From assembly GCA_021397835.1 (NCBI GenBank), contig JAJFZO010000575.1, forward strand, positions 811,001 to 875,000: a DNA stretch of 64,000 bases. Direction: 5' to 3'. The notes below the pieces were generated by a model. It had not been told where the DNA came from and made no database searches. It worked only from the letters and a program-made list of their open reading frames with translations. Below, in pieces: positions 49,799 through 62,147 of this stretch. The DNA comes from Moringa oleifera. Lineage: Eukaryota > Streptophyta > Magnoliopsida > Brassicales > Moringaceae. Position 1 is the stretch's first letter. Each line of letters begins with the position of its first letter. The translations under genes were made by a program, and so were the position numbers.

Positions 49799-51119
49799 GT
49801 CTAATGCAACCAAATCCGAAATAAACCAATATCCTAAAATCATAGTGCTGAAAATAGAATAGCCAAGGACAAAGTAACATCTTTTTTACAAGAAAAAGGT
49901 TTCTTTTTGTAAAACCACAAGGGGCTGCCACCCTAGAACAATAGTACTTATTTACATGTTAAAACTCAGCAAAATCTACAAATAGACATTTCTTTCACAA
50001 ATGCCCTGAAAAACATTGTCTGGCGTGTGTAACCAAGCCAAAAGCAACATTATTAATAGAAAGCAACAAACAGTTATGTAGCAGAAACAGATGATAACAA
50101 TATAATTCCTATATCTGCACACAATATATACATAGATATATATATATATATATATATCATTCCTATAATAAAGAGAACGCATCAACCTTGACCAGCTTTG
50201 CATCAGGACGTTCATATAGTTTGGCTTCAAAAGCCTGCCCAGATTGCTTATGGTGCACTACTGTTGCCGCCCCTAGAACAGAATGAGAAACTTATGAGAA
50301 ATCAAACAGTGAAGAGATTAACCTCAATGACTAACTTCACTTTCTCCTCTCAGTGCCAGCAATATCTAAATGCATCAATAAATAAACATGCAGCAGAAAC
50401 CAAAAAACAATCTTTACCTATTGGCGCCCCAAATGCACCAGGTGGCAAAGGATCAAACTCCATCCCAAGAATTGGCCCCTCTTCTTTCAACGGCTCCCCC
50501 AACTGCCTCTCCACAAATGCTATGGCACGAAGCTCAGCTGTCAGCTGCCGTGGTAGTGGAGACTCGTAGTACCTTTTCATTGTCTGCATATCACTTCCAA
50601 TCCTCGCAAGAGCAACTCCTGGCCTGGAGACCAGTCTCCTGGGGTCCACCACATGACCAAACGGGGTCGACCCCATACCGGACCCAAGCCCAGGCTCATT
50701 TCCCGCGTCGTCAGCGGCCAGTTCCTCTCCATCGGCAGGAACTCCACCCGATGAAGGTGAATCCTTTCGCTGGCGCTTCACCAGCGGCTTTCGGTCCTTA
50801 AGTCGCCTGTGGCAGAACCACATCTGCAGCTGCCGATCCGACAGCCCCAGTTGCACTGATAGTTCGGCCCTTGTTGCCTCCGATGGGTAGGCTTCCACTG
50901 AAGTACCAAATATAGTTCACATTAACTTCCAAAAAGAAGAACAATGAAGTAGTAAATTGAGAAAACAAAAAGAAAAAAGCGCGAAGATGAAAACATGAAA
51001 AAACCAGCATATGTTTTCTCCAGAATTTCAAGCTGAACAGCCGTCTTCATTTGTCGCTTAGACTTGGTTTCTCCTCCTTCCGGTGGCTTCTTCTTCTCTC
51101 CTTCCGAAGCAGCTTCCAT
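36650..51119 (-). CDS. RLT: RINGLET (RLT) homeobox-DDT chromatin-remodelling subunit, with two frameshifts
   Basis: There are 18 exons on the minus strand: 51005-51119, 50418-50897, 50187-50272, 48540-48962, 48372-48461, 48131-48295, 47817-48039, 47265-47364, 46047-46133, 45732-45884, 45485-45640, 44432-44641, 43639-44355, 42984-43529, 40760-41392, 40447-40551, 38675-38938 and 36650-37473. They sum to 5377 nt, two short of a whole number of codons. The two missing bases are at 47305-47306 and 37050-37051; with both allowed for, the product would be 1792 residues. Domains in order: homeodomain (about 21-75, SDRQLQMWFCHRRLKDRK); Arg/Glu-rich coiled coil (about 360-520); DDT domain (VWRFLITFADVLGLWPFTLD); HARE-HTH/WHIM region (NGVAVENAVAIMQERGF); acidic linker; WSD region (YWRFTTSASWNDPGCGRI to ALLASLDVRG); a Cys cluster (CDYCQDIYY, CPSCH); a GRGRGGRGRGRGR basic tract; and an acidic tail. 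RLTs partner ISWI ATPases (CHR11/CHR17) in nucleosome spacing and restrain premature floral transition. Confidence 0.93.
42496..42895. mobile_element. 400-bp MITE-like element in RLT intron 14
   Basis: The ends are imperfect terminal inverted repeats: TAGGAGTGAACAT on the left and, in reverse complement, TAGGAGTGAGCAT on the right. The inner part has partly palindromic AACCGA/TCGGTT-type motifs and long A/T runs, and there is no coding capacity. No convincing target-site duplication is visible, so the superfamily is open. A diverged relative is at 4305-4604. Confidence 0.65.
42913..42972. repeat. Direct 30-bp tandem duplication next to an RLT donor site
   Basis: The unit ATACTAATAAACCACATGGG plus AATCACTGAG occurs twice back to back with almost no difference. 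It ends about 10 bp from the splice donor of RLT exon 14 (42983), between that donor and the MITE-like element. Confidence 0.85.
44823..44853. repeat. Poly-C tract of 31 bases in an RLT intron
   Basis: An uninterrupted run of 31 C on the plus strand (31 G in the RLT sense strand) lies in the intron between exons 11 and 12. Such a long pure C/G run is rare in plant DNA and can form G-quadruplex or i-motif structures. Confidence 0.95.
45379..45416. repeat. (AC)19 microsatellite in an RLT intron
   Basis: A pure AC run lies about 70 bp from the donor of RLT exon 11, in the same intron as the poly-C tract. Confidence 0.95.
49659..49795. repeat. C17-A20 homopolymer pair and (TA)n run in RLT intron 3
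   Basis: Seventeen C (49659-49675) are followed directly by twenty A (49676-49695). After about 55 bp of mixed sequence comes a pure TA run at 49751-49795. A second TA run lies at 50135-50158, close to the donor of exon 3. Confidence 0.9.
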
Positions 51120-51399
51120 TGTTTAACAAGATCAAAACCAATAACTCACAAACAACGGAACCCTAAAGATAAAGAAATTGGAATTAGAATATCACTACAC
51201 TTCCTCTCTCTATAACAAGAGCAACCCGAGCTTAAAAAACGGAATAACAACCCTGTAAATCATACTTCAGGGGAAGATAAGATGAAAAAAAATCAGTAGT
51301 TTCTCTCTCTAAGACCAGAGGTCTCCTGAGGCTCTCTCTCTAGAAATCTAGTCGGTCATTTGCTTTGACGAGAAAGAGGAACACAACATAAATTCCCAA

Positions 51400-51430
<31 letters not shown>

Positions 51431-53116
51431 GCTTTCTCTCTCTACGAAATAAGATGTGCGGTGAGATTTGGGGAACAGAAAATTACATCAATAAGGATTC
51501 ACAATAATAATATTAATATGAAATAAATATAGTATTAATGGATGGTGTAGCAGTGGCACTGATAGTAATGTCGCTGATAACGTTTAAGAGATTGCCGGTG
51601 TCGCGTTCGCCAAAATGAGAGTAAAAAGAAACAAAAACGAAAATAAAAGGAAGAGCAAGAGAAGATCAAATTGCGAGTTTTGATGACAAAAGTACGAACA
51701 TCGAACCAAGAAACAGTCTCTCTCTCTTCAATCGCTCCCACCATAATTTTCCCTTTACCCTTTTGTTTTATTTCGAAATCCGAAAAGAAAAATATGATTT
51801 TGCGAATACTGCTTTTATACTCTTTTCTTTTCTTATTCGGTATTTTGCGTGAAACTTGAGAAAAAGTTAAAATTAATTGAGGCAGAGAGAGAAGGGTTGG
51901 TAATGTTGGCAGGTGCTGCTTTTCTTTTTCTATTTTTGTTTTTAAAAAAAATGAAGAGCGAATGGATTGATTCAGGAATTTGAGTTCGTGGCTCTGTGCG
52001 TTGAGTTTCTCTCTCTCTCCCTCTTCATGACTTTTCTCTTTCTCTCTCTATGAATCTTCTCCCCTTTTATTGTTTTTCTTTTTCTCCGGGTTCGGGTCCG
52101 CATTTGGGCTTCCTGGTCTTTGCGGGTCCTTGTCCATTTTCTTCCTCTGGATCAGGTTGCCTAGACGCTGACCATCTCACGACCACGACAAGCGCGTGCA
52201 CACGCGCTACAACTACAAAGCCAAGGGAAGGATCCCCTGCTGCGCATCTTCATAAACCTCCCTGCTAATCTAGATGAATTTTAGCCAATCAAAAGAAGAG
52301 ATTGATTAATTTTGGTTGATCAAAGTTTATTTGCTTGATTTTTTTATAAAAATTGTTGGTTTTAGTGATTTGGTCAAATTTGTAATGCATGCCGATGTTT
52401 AAGAAAGGATATGATAAGATGGAATCATGGAGTGCTGGTCTGGCTTAATGCCATTCATATTATATCTGTTCATTTTCTTTGTTCCTTTTTTGAAAAGGAA
52501 ATTGAGTGACGAAAGTCTTGAGAGTGCCTCATTTGTCATGCCAGTTAAATCTTGGTGATTGACTAAAGTGACCATTTTGATGATGCCCATTTGAAATTTG
52601 GACTTGTAAATGGTAGAATAAGTACCCTACATTTTCTGGGTCAACTTATGTTGGAGGATCATCAATGGCCCAATACAACGCAGTGACCTTTAGGATTCTT
52701 CAGCAACCCACTTTATAAGCTGGGACTGTAATGGGTCACATTCCATTGTTGATTTAGCAAACCCTGGACTGTGGATTCACAACCCATTGACTACTTTTTC
52801 TTCAATTTTGATTCTATGGGATAATGAGATTGTACTTAGTGATCAAGACAGAATTGTCTCAATGTCCTCGGAATTGCTTGGACTTCTCTTTTCTTCTAAC
52901 TTCAACTTAGTCCAGTGGAACATGATGAATCCATTGATTTGGAAGAGAAACTGTCATTCTACATCAGCAATGCTGCAGGAAGGTTCAGCCTGGAAAATGA
53001 AAACGAGTAACCTGAAATCTTTCACTGGAGAAAGAAATGGGATTGTCTCAGTAAATAAAGCTGTCCCATGTATGGATCTAAGAGACATCATAGTCTAATT
53101 TTAATACTTGAAGATG
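51120..53116. other. RLT 5' flank and spacer to the DMP gene
   Basis: 51120-51480 is the RLT leader and proximal promoter, with a (TC)n run at 51406-51430. 51480-52260 has more CT-rich stretches and a GC-richer patch at 52080-52260. 52260-53116 includes the DMP 3' flank. Short open frames here have no recognisable product. Confidence 0.6.
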
Positions 53117-53758
53117 CTAGTGACGGGAAAGGGGGCTGCCAACGCCATGGCGCTTGGTGGGGAATAGAAGGAATAACAAGCTGCAGACGATTCCAACCCC
53201 AACAGGAAATGCCAGGAGGACCTCCTTGGCTCCCTCTGATGGCCCTGGAAAGAAGCACTTGACAACATTTTGATCAAACAATGCAACTGATGCAAACACC
53301 AATATGGACATGAAGGCATGAAAGAAATCAATGAACTTTAGTCTGTATTTAGCTGCTTCCTCTGCAGAAAGCGTCACAGATCCATCAATCACCCATAAAC
53401 CTGTAAAGGTAGCCATTCCATATCGAACTTTCCCTCTTTGGTCCCTGAAACTGTCGGTGAAACACATGAAGAAGCATGATATACCACAAAATGCCAACAG
53501 GCCTAGTGTATGGTAGTGATTCATGGTGCTTTGACATTGGCCCTGGTGTGTGACAACAGGGGACAGAATCTGGAAAGCCAGGACAGAGCCTGTAGGAAGA
53601 AGATTGGCCAGATGGGCAGTTCCTTTGAAGGTTTTCCTTATGGCCTTCTGGGTTTTGGTTTTGGGTTGTTTTGGAGCCACTGCTGCATTCTGCAATAAGG
53701 GTTGCTGGCATTCCGGGATTTCTCCATGGACTTCTTCACATGCGGCCTTAATTTCCAT
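53117..53758 (-). CDS. DMP: DMP (DUF679) membrane protein
   Basis: This is a single-exon gene of 213 residues, the family's usual length. The ATG is at 53758 (MEIKAACEEVHGE); an upstream in-frame TTG is not needed. The cytosolic N-terminus leads into KTQKAIRKTFKGTAHLANLL. Four hydrophobic segments follow: about 57-76 (LLPTGSVLAFQILSPVV), 88-106 (LGLLAFCGISCFFMCFTD), 144-165 (FIDFFHAFMSILVFASVAL) and 183-203. The TGSVLAFQ and FTDSFRD motifs are hallmarks of plant DUF679/DMP proteins. DMPs sit in the ER, tonoplast or plasma membrane. Individual members act in senescence-linked membrane remodelling and, for DMP8/DMP9, in gamete fusion. This sequence is not obviously of the DMP8/9 type, so a specific role is not assigned. 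Confidence 0.92.
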   Translation of the reverse strand: MEIKAACEEVHGEIPECQQPLLQNAAVAPKQPKTKTQKAIRKTFKGTAHLANLLPTGSVLAFQILSPVVTHQGQCQSTMNHYHTLGLLAFCGISCFFMCFTDSFRDQRGKVRYGMATFTGLWVIDGSVTLSAEEAAKYRLKFIDFFHAFMSILVFASVALFDQNVVKCFFPGPSEGAKEVLLAFPVGVGIVCSLLFLLFPTKRHGVGSPLSRH

Positions 53759-56626
53759 ATTCAAAGCTTCTGCTTTCTTGATCCTTTTTCAAAATCTGTT
53801 TCACTTCCAGGGATGTGTTTATCGGGGCATTAATATATAGTTAATGTTGGAAAGATAAATGTCTTCCAAGGAACTGAAAAAGAATCAAACTGAACCTTAA
53901 AACTGGGAGGTTTTGTTGTTCTGTTTGCTGGTGTTGTCAATTTGGTTCATCAACAAGGTTCAGTAATTAGTATATTGTTATGAGTTGCCTCTTCAAGCCT
54001 GTAAATGCTTTCAAAACTGTCGTCAAAATAAGTTGAGCAATTTGGTTAACTTACTGTTCTTGGGAGAGTCTGGTTGGGGTGTTGTTAAGCTGTCGGTTAC
54101 GAATCTTTACTTCAATAGGAGATGAGTTGATTTATGTTCTGTAAATTTAACTCCAATTGCTCTGTAACCCTACTCTCTATCTTTAGTAACATAACCAATA
54201 ACTTATGAATATAATAATCTAAGATTAACTGTTAGTTCAAAAACATTTAAGAGTTAATTACCCACAAAAAGAGTTTTATTATATTATTATCAAGTTACTT
54301 GGCCAAGTAACTCCTTCAAGAGGAAAAAGGGGAAGCGAGACTAAACTCATAATTAATGCACTGATTACACTTAGTGAGGCTGGGCCTTATTTATTAAATG
54401 AGTTTGAGTTTAGACCTGATCTCAATACCCATTGGAGTTTAGGCCTCAATCTCAAAACCCATCTGGGTTTAGGCCTTAATCCATATACCCATTTAACTTT
54501 AGGCCTTAATCTGAAAACCCATTTGAGTTTAGGCCTTAATCTAATGTCCATTAGAGTTTAGGCCTTAATCTGATGCCCATTTGAGTTTAGGCCTCAAACT
54601 ACTAGGTTTGGGCTTAATCAACCAAAGATGTTAGGACAAAGTGGCCTAAAATGAGGCAACCGGAGCCCACTGTTGGATAGCCCAAAGATGGATCAAAAGC
54701 TGCAAAGGACATCAAGTACCATGTATTTGTGAAAGCTTCAAGCGGTTATTCGTCTCTAGTTTCCCATTAACCTCCTAATCACCTTGTGTTTCTTGCCTGA
54801 ATGCTAATGACTTGAAGTGTTTTCTCTTGATGGACAACATTTAGGTACGAAACTAACCATCCATCAGTCACTTTTCCTTCTTGTAGGCCTTGCTGATTTA
54901 TTGGTGGAGAAGAACAAAGAAAGTGGCCGCATAAGAACAAGCTATTATATAGATTTCGTTGAAATATAGAGCAAACATCGCAACCAATTTCTACTTGGTG
55001 GTTTGCTCGAAGTAGACACTAGACAGCTATGCCTTTTTAATGGGAAGTTTTGACACGGAAGCTTTATAGTCTGTGCTTCCGTAACTTCAGTTCAGCAGCT
55101 TCACTTTTTCCTCTTGTTTCTTGCTATCTAGACAAACAAAACTCGTTATTGTGATGTTCACTGTTGCAGCTAATGGCATGAATTTTCCTCCAACAGCAAC
55201 CATTCATGGGCACTGACATTGTTTGATTGAGAGCACAAATGCTACGAATCAAAAGATTCCAAGACTATGACCCGAGAGGATTCATGCATTGCTTCCAAGC
55301 CCCAAAGGTAGTGACTAGTCACTTACGAAAGAGAAGTCCACCTAAAATGTTAGAAAACAAGCCAATCTCATTCGGGGATATATCATAACAAGGAAGGTGA
55401 AAGTGAAAGAATGTTTCATTTCTTGTTAGTGGGCTTGTGCAGTTTTTGTTAGTCTTCCATGATTCTTGATGTAAGAATTGATAGGCTGCTCATCAGTGGG
55501 CTTGCTTAATTATGTTATTAATACGACTTACCCGTGAAAGATGAATTTATAATGAGTCTTAATTTAAATGGAAGCTTGCTTTATCATGAGTCAAAAGAAA
55601 GGGGCCATGGCAATTAGATGGTGACTTGTGTCATCAAACACAATTATTAATGGAAGATATTAAAATATTACCACTAATCACTTTTTTGGAAATTCTATAC
55701 ATTAGTGAGTGATCATGCAATTATCCTTGTTGATCACATTAGGAACCATTGTTTTCATTTTTCAACATTTAGTTGCTTTAATATTTGTTGTTCCAAAAGG
55801 TATAATTGTTAAAGTCACATGGCTGCATTTTCGCTGCACATTTGCTGCAATTTCTTCTTCCTTGTTTCCTTTTTCCCCTTTTGATTTCTCCCAACCAGAG
55901 TTAGGAATCCACTGTTAAATCATGTGGAAAGAACAATCCCCATCAATCAAATCCTCAAAAAGTTTCAAACTTTATATTTTTTTTCAAATTACTTATATAT
56001 TAATCATAGCCTTCTCTGTCTTATTTACACTAACAAGATATATAATTATTTACCTTTTTATTTTTCCTTCTGGAAATTCATATGTTCATGAATGACGGCT
56101 AACTTTTTCCAAGTTTCAAACTCTCACTCACTTTCTTTTGAATTCCATGGCCAATAACCAGACAGGCCCCAGCAATAATACCCAAAGAATATAAAACTCA
56201 TGCTTATGTCTCTGAACATCTTTTTCACGTTGACTGGGGACTGCAATTTCTGAGTGAGAAGTTTCAATTTTTTCTCATTGTCAGTGACTCTTCGAAATGT
56301 GAAAATGTGCTTAACAGTTTCTTGGATATTATAAGACACTAATCTCCCTGTTTGAATCATAAATCACTGCGACATGGATCGTTTTCCCTTCTGGTTTCTG
56401 CTTCCGGCGTCTCAATGACTCCCATTGACTGCATAATTTCCGATCTTTGAACACCATCGTTATCAGAGCCTGCAAATTATCCACAGTAGGACCCACTTCT
56501 TGTCTTCTTTATACTCGTTCTCTTCTTCAAAATCTCACTCCCCATAATCCCATGCAACCGAAGACCCCATTGCTTTGTTGCCTTCTTCCTCTCCGTCTGA
56601 TTTTCAGTCTCTAAACCCAGAACGAG
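53759..56626. other. Spacer between divergent DMP and receptor-kinase genes
   Basis: 53759-54300 is the DMP upstream region. 54407-54600 is a 30-bp minisatellite, listed separately. 54600-56100 is mixed noncoding sequence. 56100-56626 is the promoter and leader of the receptor kinase; the last 100 bp are pyrimidine-rich. I see no exon. Confidence 0.6.
54407..54605. repeat. 30-bp minisatellite, about 6.5 copies
   Basis: Units of 29-30 bp follow the pattern AGTTTAGGCCTTAATCTGAA then AACCCATTTG. Four units are 30 bp and two are 29 bp. The AGTTTAGGCCT part is the best conserved. It lies in noncoding sequence between DMP and the receptor kinase. Confidence 0.85.
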
Positions 56627-59600
56627 ATGCTTCTGTTCTTGTTGTTTCTACTTGTCTCTTTTCCTCCTCTCACCCTCTCTCTCAACCAAGAGGGCCTTTA
56701 CCTCCAGCAAGTTAAACTCAGCCTCTCTGATCCGACTCAGTCCCTCGCGTCGTGGAATGACCGAGACGATACCCCTTGCAACTGGCGCGGCATCAACTGC
56801 GACCCAGTGGCGCACCGAGTCATTTCAGTCGACCTGTCCAACTCGCAGCTCATGGGGCCTTTTCCTTCCCTCCTCTGCCGCCTCCCTTCTCTTTCCTTCA
56901 TCTCTCTCTCCAACAACTCCATCAATTCCTCCCTCACCGCCAACGATTTCGTTACGTGTGACAATCTCACGCATCTTGACTTGTCGCAGAACTTCTTGGT
57001 GGGTCCGATCCCGGAGGCTCTCTCTCAGCTCCCCAATCTCCGCCATCTCGTCCTCGCTGGAAATAATTTCTCCGGCGAAATTCCGGAGAGTTTTGGCCGG
57101 TTTCGCCGACTCGAAACGCTGCATCTTTCCGGCAATCTCCTTAATGGAACGATACCCAGTTCACTTTCCAACATATCAACTCTTAAAGAGCTCGGGCTCG
57201 CATACAACCTTTTCTCGCCGAGTCCGATACCTAGTCAGCTTGGCAACCTGACCAACCTCCAGTTCCTCTGGCTCAGTGGGTGTCACCTTGTGGGTCAAAT
57301 CCCGGAAAGTTTTTCGCGGTTGACTCGGCTGGTTAACTTGGATTTGTCCACTAACCGACTCACGGGGACAATCCCGAGTTGGATCAATGACTTAGCGAGC
57401 TTAGTACAGATCGAGCTCTATGAAAATTCGTTATCGGGCGAGTTGCCAAAGAAAATGGGTAATATGACAGCGTTGAGGAGATTCGACGCCTCCATGAACG
57501 AGTTAACGGGGATGATTCCAACGGAGTTGACTGGTTTGGAGCTAGAATCACTCAACTTGTTCGATAACAGGCTTGAAGGTCCTTTACCGGAGAGCATAAC
57601 TCGGTCTAAAAATTTGTGTGAGCTCAAACTGTTCAACAACAAGCTCAGCGGGGCACTACCAAGTCAACTTGGCCAGAACTCGCCGTTACAGTTTGTAGAC
57701 CTCTCATATAATCAATTCTCTGGTGAAATTCCTGGTAATTTGTGTGCAAATGGGAGTCTACAAGATCTCATTTTGATATACAATTCATTCTCCGGGAAAA
57801 TCCCCGCAAGTCTGGGAAAATGTCAGAGCTTGAGCCGAGTCCGGTTAAGGAACAATCAATTTTCGGGTCATGTCCCTGAGGAATTCTGGGGGTTGCCCCA
57901 TGCATATTTGCTGGAGCTTGCGGAGAATTCATTTAGTGGGCAGATTTCAAAAATGATTTCTGGTGCACATAACCTCTCAATCTTGCTTGTTTCGAAGAAT
58001 CAATTCTCTGGGTCAATCCCAGAGGAAATGGGATCGCTGGGCACTCTGCTTCAGTTTTCTGGGAGCCAAAATGGGTTCTCGGGTCCAATTCCTGGTAACT
58101 TAGTGAACTTGTGGCAATTGGATAAGCTGGATCTCAGTGAAAATGAACTTTCTGGTGAGATTCCTGTGGGAATTGGGGGTTGGAAGAATCTCAATGAGCT
58201 CAATTTGGCAAACAATAGGTTATCAGGGTCGATTCCTAGTGAAATTGGTAGCTTGCCAGTGCTTAATTACCTTGATCTTTCTGGGAATTATTTGTCTGGG
58301 AAAATCCCGCTTGAGTTGCAGAACTTGAAGCTCAACGTGCTTAATTTGTCGAATAATCAGCTAACTGGGGAGCTTCCTCCTCTTTATGCAAAGGAAATGT
58401 ACAGGGGGAGCTTTGTCGGCAATCCTGGTTTGTGCGATGAATTGGAGGGTCTTTGTCCAAAGATTGGCGAGTCTAAGAAGCAAGGTAACTTGTGGATTCT
58501 CCGATCAATCTTTGTACTTGCTATATTCGTTCTTGTTGTTGGGGTTATTTGGTTTATTGTCAAGTACCGGAAGTTCAAGGAGACGAAGAAAGGAATTGCA
58601 ATTTCTAAGTGGAGATCATTCCACAAACTCGGATTCAGTGAATTCGAGATTATTGATTGCCTTAAAGAGGAAAATGTGATCGGAATTGGAGCTTCTGGTA
58701 AAGTTTACAAAGTTGAGCTTAGCAACGGTGAAGTAGTGGCTGTGAAGAAACTATTTGAAAGAGCAAGAAAGGAAGATTCAAGTGTTGAGTCCAAGCCAGA
58801 TGAGTTTGAAGTTGAAGTGGAAACATTAGGAAAGATTAGGCACAAAAACATCGTGAGACTCTGGTGTTGTTGCAATAATGGAAACTGTAAACTTCTTGTT
58901 TACGAGTATATGCCAAATGGGAGCTTGGGGGATTTGTTGCATAGTAGCAAGGAAGGCTTGGACTGGCCGGCGAGGTATAAGATTGCATTAGATGCAGCTG
59001 AGGGTCTATCTTATTTGCATCATGATTGTGTTCCTCCAATTGTTCATCGTGACGTGAAATCGAACAATATATTGTTAGACGGAGAGTTTGGTGCAAGAGT
59101 TGCAGATTTTGGAGTTGCTAAGATACTTGAAGGAGTCAGCGGAGGTGCAGGATCCATGTCTGTGATAGCAGGTTCATGCGGTTATATTGCTCCAGGTTTG
59201 CAGCCTTACTCTTGCTCCTTATTGCCACAATATTACTGCTACCTTGCATTGATTCCGTTATCTGAATGGTTGGATTAATTGCTTATAAGAAACGCCTGGA
59301 TTAATTGCTTATAAGAAACGCCGAAGCCTGTTGAACAGTTGTTTTACAAACTCTCCAAACAACTGGGTATGGATCAACATGGTGAAAAAAGAAGAAATCT
59401 GATCGGCTAATTAGCTTTCTTGCTTGTAAATGCTAACATTTTGAGCGTAATTAGTGGTAGAACTAGTGTATTAACCAATTTTTTTGGTATTATGATGGTC
59501 CCACTGATATGTTTCTTTCTTGCAACTTATTTGCCATTATCTTCTAATTCAGATTGTTCTCTATGGTCCAAACTCTGCTGCAGAATATGCCTACACTCTT

Positions 59601-59975
59601 CGGGTGAATGAAAAGAGTGATATCTACAGTTTCGGAGTCGTCATTCTAGAGTTGGTGACTGGAAAGCTCCCTGTTGATCCAGAACTGGGAGAGAAAGATT
59701 TAGTGAAATGGGTGTGCTCCACCTTGGACGAGAAAGGCTTAGACAGTGTAATCGACCCCAAACTTGATTCCACTTTCAAAGAAGAGATCAGCTGGATCCT
59801 TAACATTGGCCTCCTCTGCACCAGTGCCCTTCCCATCAACCGGCCTTCAATGCGGAAAGTAGTCAAAATGTTGCAAGAAGCTGTTGCAGAGAACAAGATC
59901 AAGGGCGGCAAGAAGGACGGCAAGCTCTCTCCTTATTACTGTGAAGATGCCTCTGACCAAGGAAACATTTTCTAA
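56627..59975 (+). CDS. HAE: HAESA/HSL1-type LRR receptor-like kinase
   Basis: There are two exons, 56627-59195 and 59584-59975, totalling 2961 nt (986 residues) with intact frame. The signal peptide is about residues 1-19. The N-terminal cap is CNWRGINC. About 20 plant-type leucine-rich repeats (LxxLxLxxNxLxGxIP) run to about residue 590, followed by the GNPGLC cap. The transmembrane helix is at about 622-645 (FVLAIFVLVVGVIWFIV). The kinase domain has GIGASGKV, the catalytic Lys in VAVKK (about 707), HRDVKSNN (Asp near 809, an RD kinase) and DFG (Asp near 827). The intron lies just after GSCGYIAP in the activation segment, a position shared by this clade. The family perceives IDA/IDL peptides with SERK co-receptors and triggers floral-organ abscission through MAP kinases. 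Local order favours HAE or its paralogue HSL1, but I cannot separate the two. Confidence 0.94.
59269..59322. repeat. Tandem duplication in the receptor-kinase intron
   Basis: TGGATTAATTGCTTATAAGA followed by AACGCC occurs twice in direct succession with almost no change. It looks recent. It lies in the only intron of the receptor kinase. Confidence 0.85.
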
Positions 59976-62147
59976 GAAACTAGCCGGCAAAGCAGAATGT
60001 GCCATTGAGGGCTCAGTGTCTTCTGGTGTTAGCGCAGGAAAAAGAGAGTCACATGCCCGGATTTAGAGGTATATCTACAGTAAGTTTGGTGGTTCTACTT
60101 TCGTTAGGTAAATGTAACATGCATAGATGAGACTTGTCAAAGAAGGAGAGATGACATGTCTTTTTCCATTAGAAACAGCAGTTGCAATAATTGTACAGAA
60201 ATTTGCTTGAAAAGATCTGCAGCTTTGAATGGATTGCTTCTCTCCATTTTTCCGGTTTGATACTTTAATGCACGCCTGGCCTCCATGGCCGTCCTTCATT
60301 TACTGATATGGGCCACCTTCTCCCTTCAGCATCAGCTTTGTAGGTCACTGGTGTCCCTTTCAAGTTGACTATGAAGAGGAAGGCTCCATAACGAGTCCAT
60401 GCACGACCCGTTTTTTAATGGGCCGGGTTTGGACCGGGCTGATGTTATTCAATCGGTAAACAATATCTATCAATCCAATCAGATGGGGCATTTCATGGGC
60501 TCTAACCCGAATTTAGGGAGGGCCTGAGCCTTTAATTTAACCTTTTTTTTTGGTCCTTTGTGTTTAAAGCTGAAAATGATAAATCAAGCAATTGGTTACT
60601 TGATTTAAGGCTCGAGGTATCTCTCTGTTTTCTTTTCTTTAAACGAAGCTGCAGCTGTTCCCCTTTATCAAAAGGATATAAGGAATGTGTAGAGGCATCA
60701 ATGGAATTAGGACCCACAGATTGATTTATCTCTCAATTCATGATACACGTTTGGCTGACAGAACAAGAATTCACAGATTGATCTCCAAGGGGTTTCTGGA
60801 CTCATGATACACGTTTGGATTCCAATAATCCAGTTTTGTGGATTCGTCACCACTCTAAAAAGAATCGAAGATAACCCTAATTGTGATTTTCATTGAAGAT
60901 TAATAAAAAAAATGTACGTATATATTTAAATTCAATTTTTTTATTGAAATGATCTGTTGATTTTTTTCGAAAAATAAAAAAATATATTTATAATTATATG
61001 CAAGAGTAGAAGTTGATAAGAAAAAACAAAAAAAAAAAAAAAAAAACCGAGTTGGGTGGTGAAGGAGAGTAGTTACTCATGAAGAATGCTTTTGTTTGAG
61101 GTGGGGGGAAATTTGATTTGTAAGAATTTCGAAAGAAACAAAACTTGAAAAGAAATCAAGGTTTTTGTAGTGGAGAGTACTACATCAAAGATCACAAAAC
61201 CTGTCAATGTGACAGTTGACACAGTAGCACTGTCTTGCCATCTGGAATATGTACACACCAACATTAGAGAGATAAAGGGAGCTGAGATTTCTTGGTTTAC
61301 ATGAGAAGTCTACGTGAAGAAATAGAAGTTATGGTTGGGTGTTAAGAATTCTTTTTTTTTGGGGGTCAATTTTATACTCTAGTTTTAATATGTGGGTTAG
61401 CTTTACATACACTCCAGGGTGACATTTGACCTGAAATCTCTCTCTCTCTCTGAAGCTAATTAAGGTGGAGAGATTCAGAAGACAGCAACCCAAGCTCCTA
61501 AACCAGGTTGCCTCATCTCCACTCAATCCATGTTAATCCTGGATTGATTGATCCTTTTATAATATTTAAGCCTGTCTTACATTTTATATAAGACAAGCTA
61601 CCTTTGTACAGTGTAAGAACAAAGACTTAGAAACTATATTTGTTTATTTTTCTTAAAGTTTTTGTACAAGTTTACTGCATAAACTTCTGATCCAAGCAAC
61701 GTTTTTACTTCTATTGGATCTTACCCATGTTTTCCATTAATAAGAGTGTCTGGTCTCCTATTTCCATTTCCTAGGTAGAGCTCCCTCTTTCTCTCTCTGT
61801 GTTCGTGTCGAGTAAGGACAAGGAGAGGTGGACAGAATATTAATACTATACAGAGAGTTCAATCATGTAAAGAACCAAAAAGTGAAGAAGAATATAATTC
61901 CTTCCCTACCCTCAAGATAAACTGGCTCTAGCCTTCAGGGGAACATGCTTTAGAAGAGAACTTGCTTTTTCTTCCTTTCTTTTCTCTTTCAGTTCTCTCT
62001 CTCTCTCTCTCTCTCTCTCGTGTTTTTTTTCCCTGCTTCTAGGTTATTGTTTATTTTGGAGGAATAAGCAGTGAAGGAAACGAGAAAGAAGGGTCCAGTC
62101 TTGAGATCGATGGGCATAAGAGGTATCCAATTATAGCCACAGGAATA
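59976..62147. other. Spacer between the receptor kinase and the NAC gene
   Basis: 59976-60300 is the receptor-kinase 3' flank. 60395-60530 has several GGGCC/CGGG motifs resembling a degraded repeat, not identified further. 60880-61050 is A/T-rich and includes a poly-A run. 61550-62147 is the NAC promoter and leader, with a (TC)n run at 61994-62019. Confidence 0.6.
61994..62019. repeat. (TC)n run in the NAC gene leader
   Basis: A CT dinucleotide run lies about 130 bp upstream of the NAC start codon, probably within the 5' untranslated region. Similar CT/GA runs precede RLT and DCAF13. Confidence 0.85.

Noticed and set aside
53759..53764. Extended DMP start at an upstream TTG
   Set aside because: The in-frame ATG at 53758 is sufficient and gives a normal-length protein.
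54407..54605. Possible CRISPR-like array
   Set aside because: Units are contiguous with no unique spacers, and the genome is a plant's. It is an ordinary minisatellite.
56652..57251. 199-residue plus-strand frame within the receptor-kinase exon
   Set aside because: A Ser/Pro-rich shadow of the GC-rich leucine-rich-repeat coding sequence in another frame.
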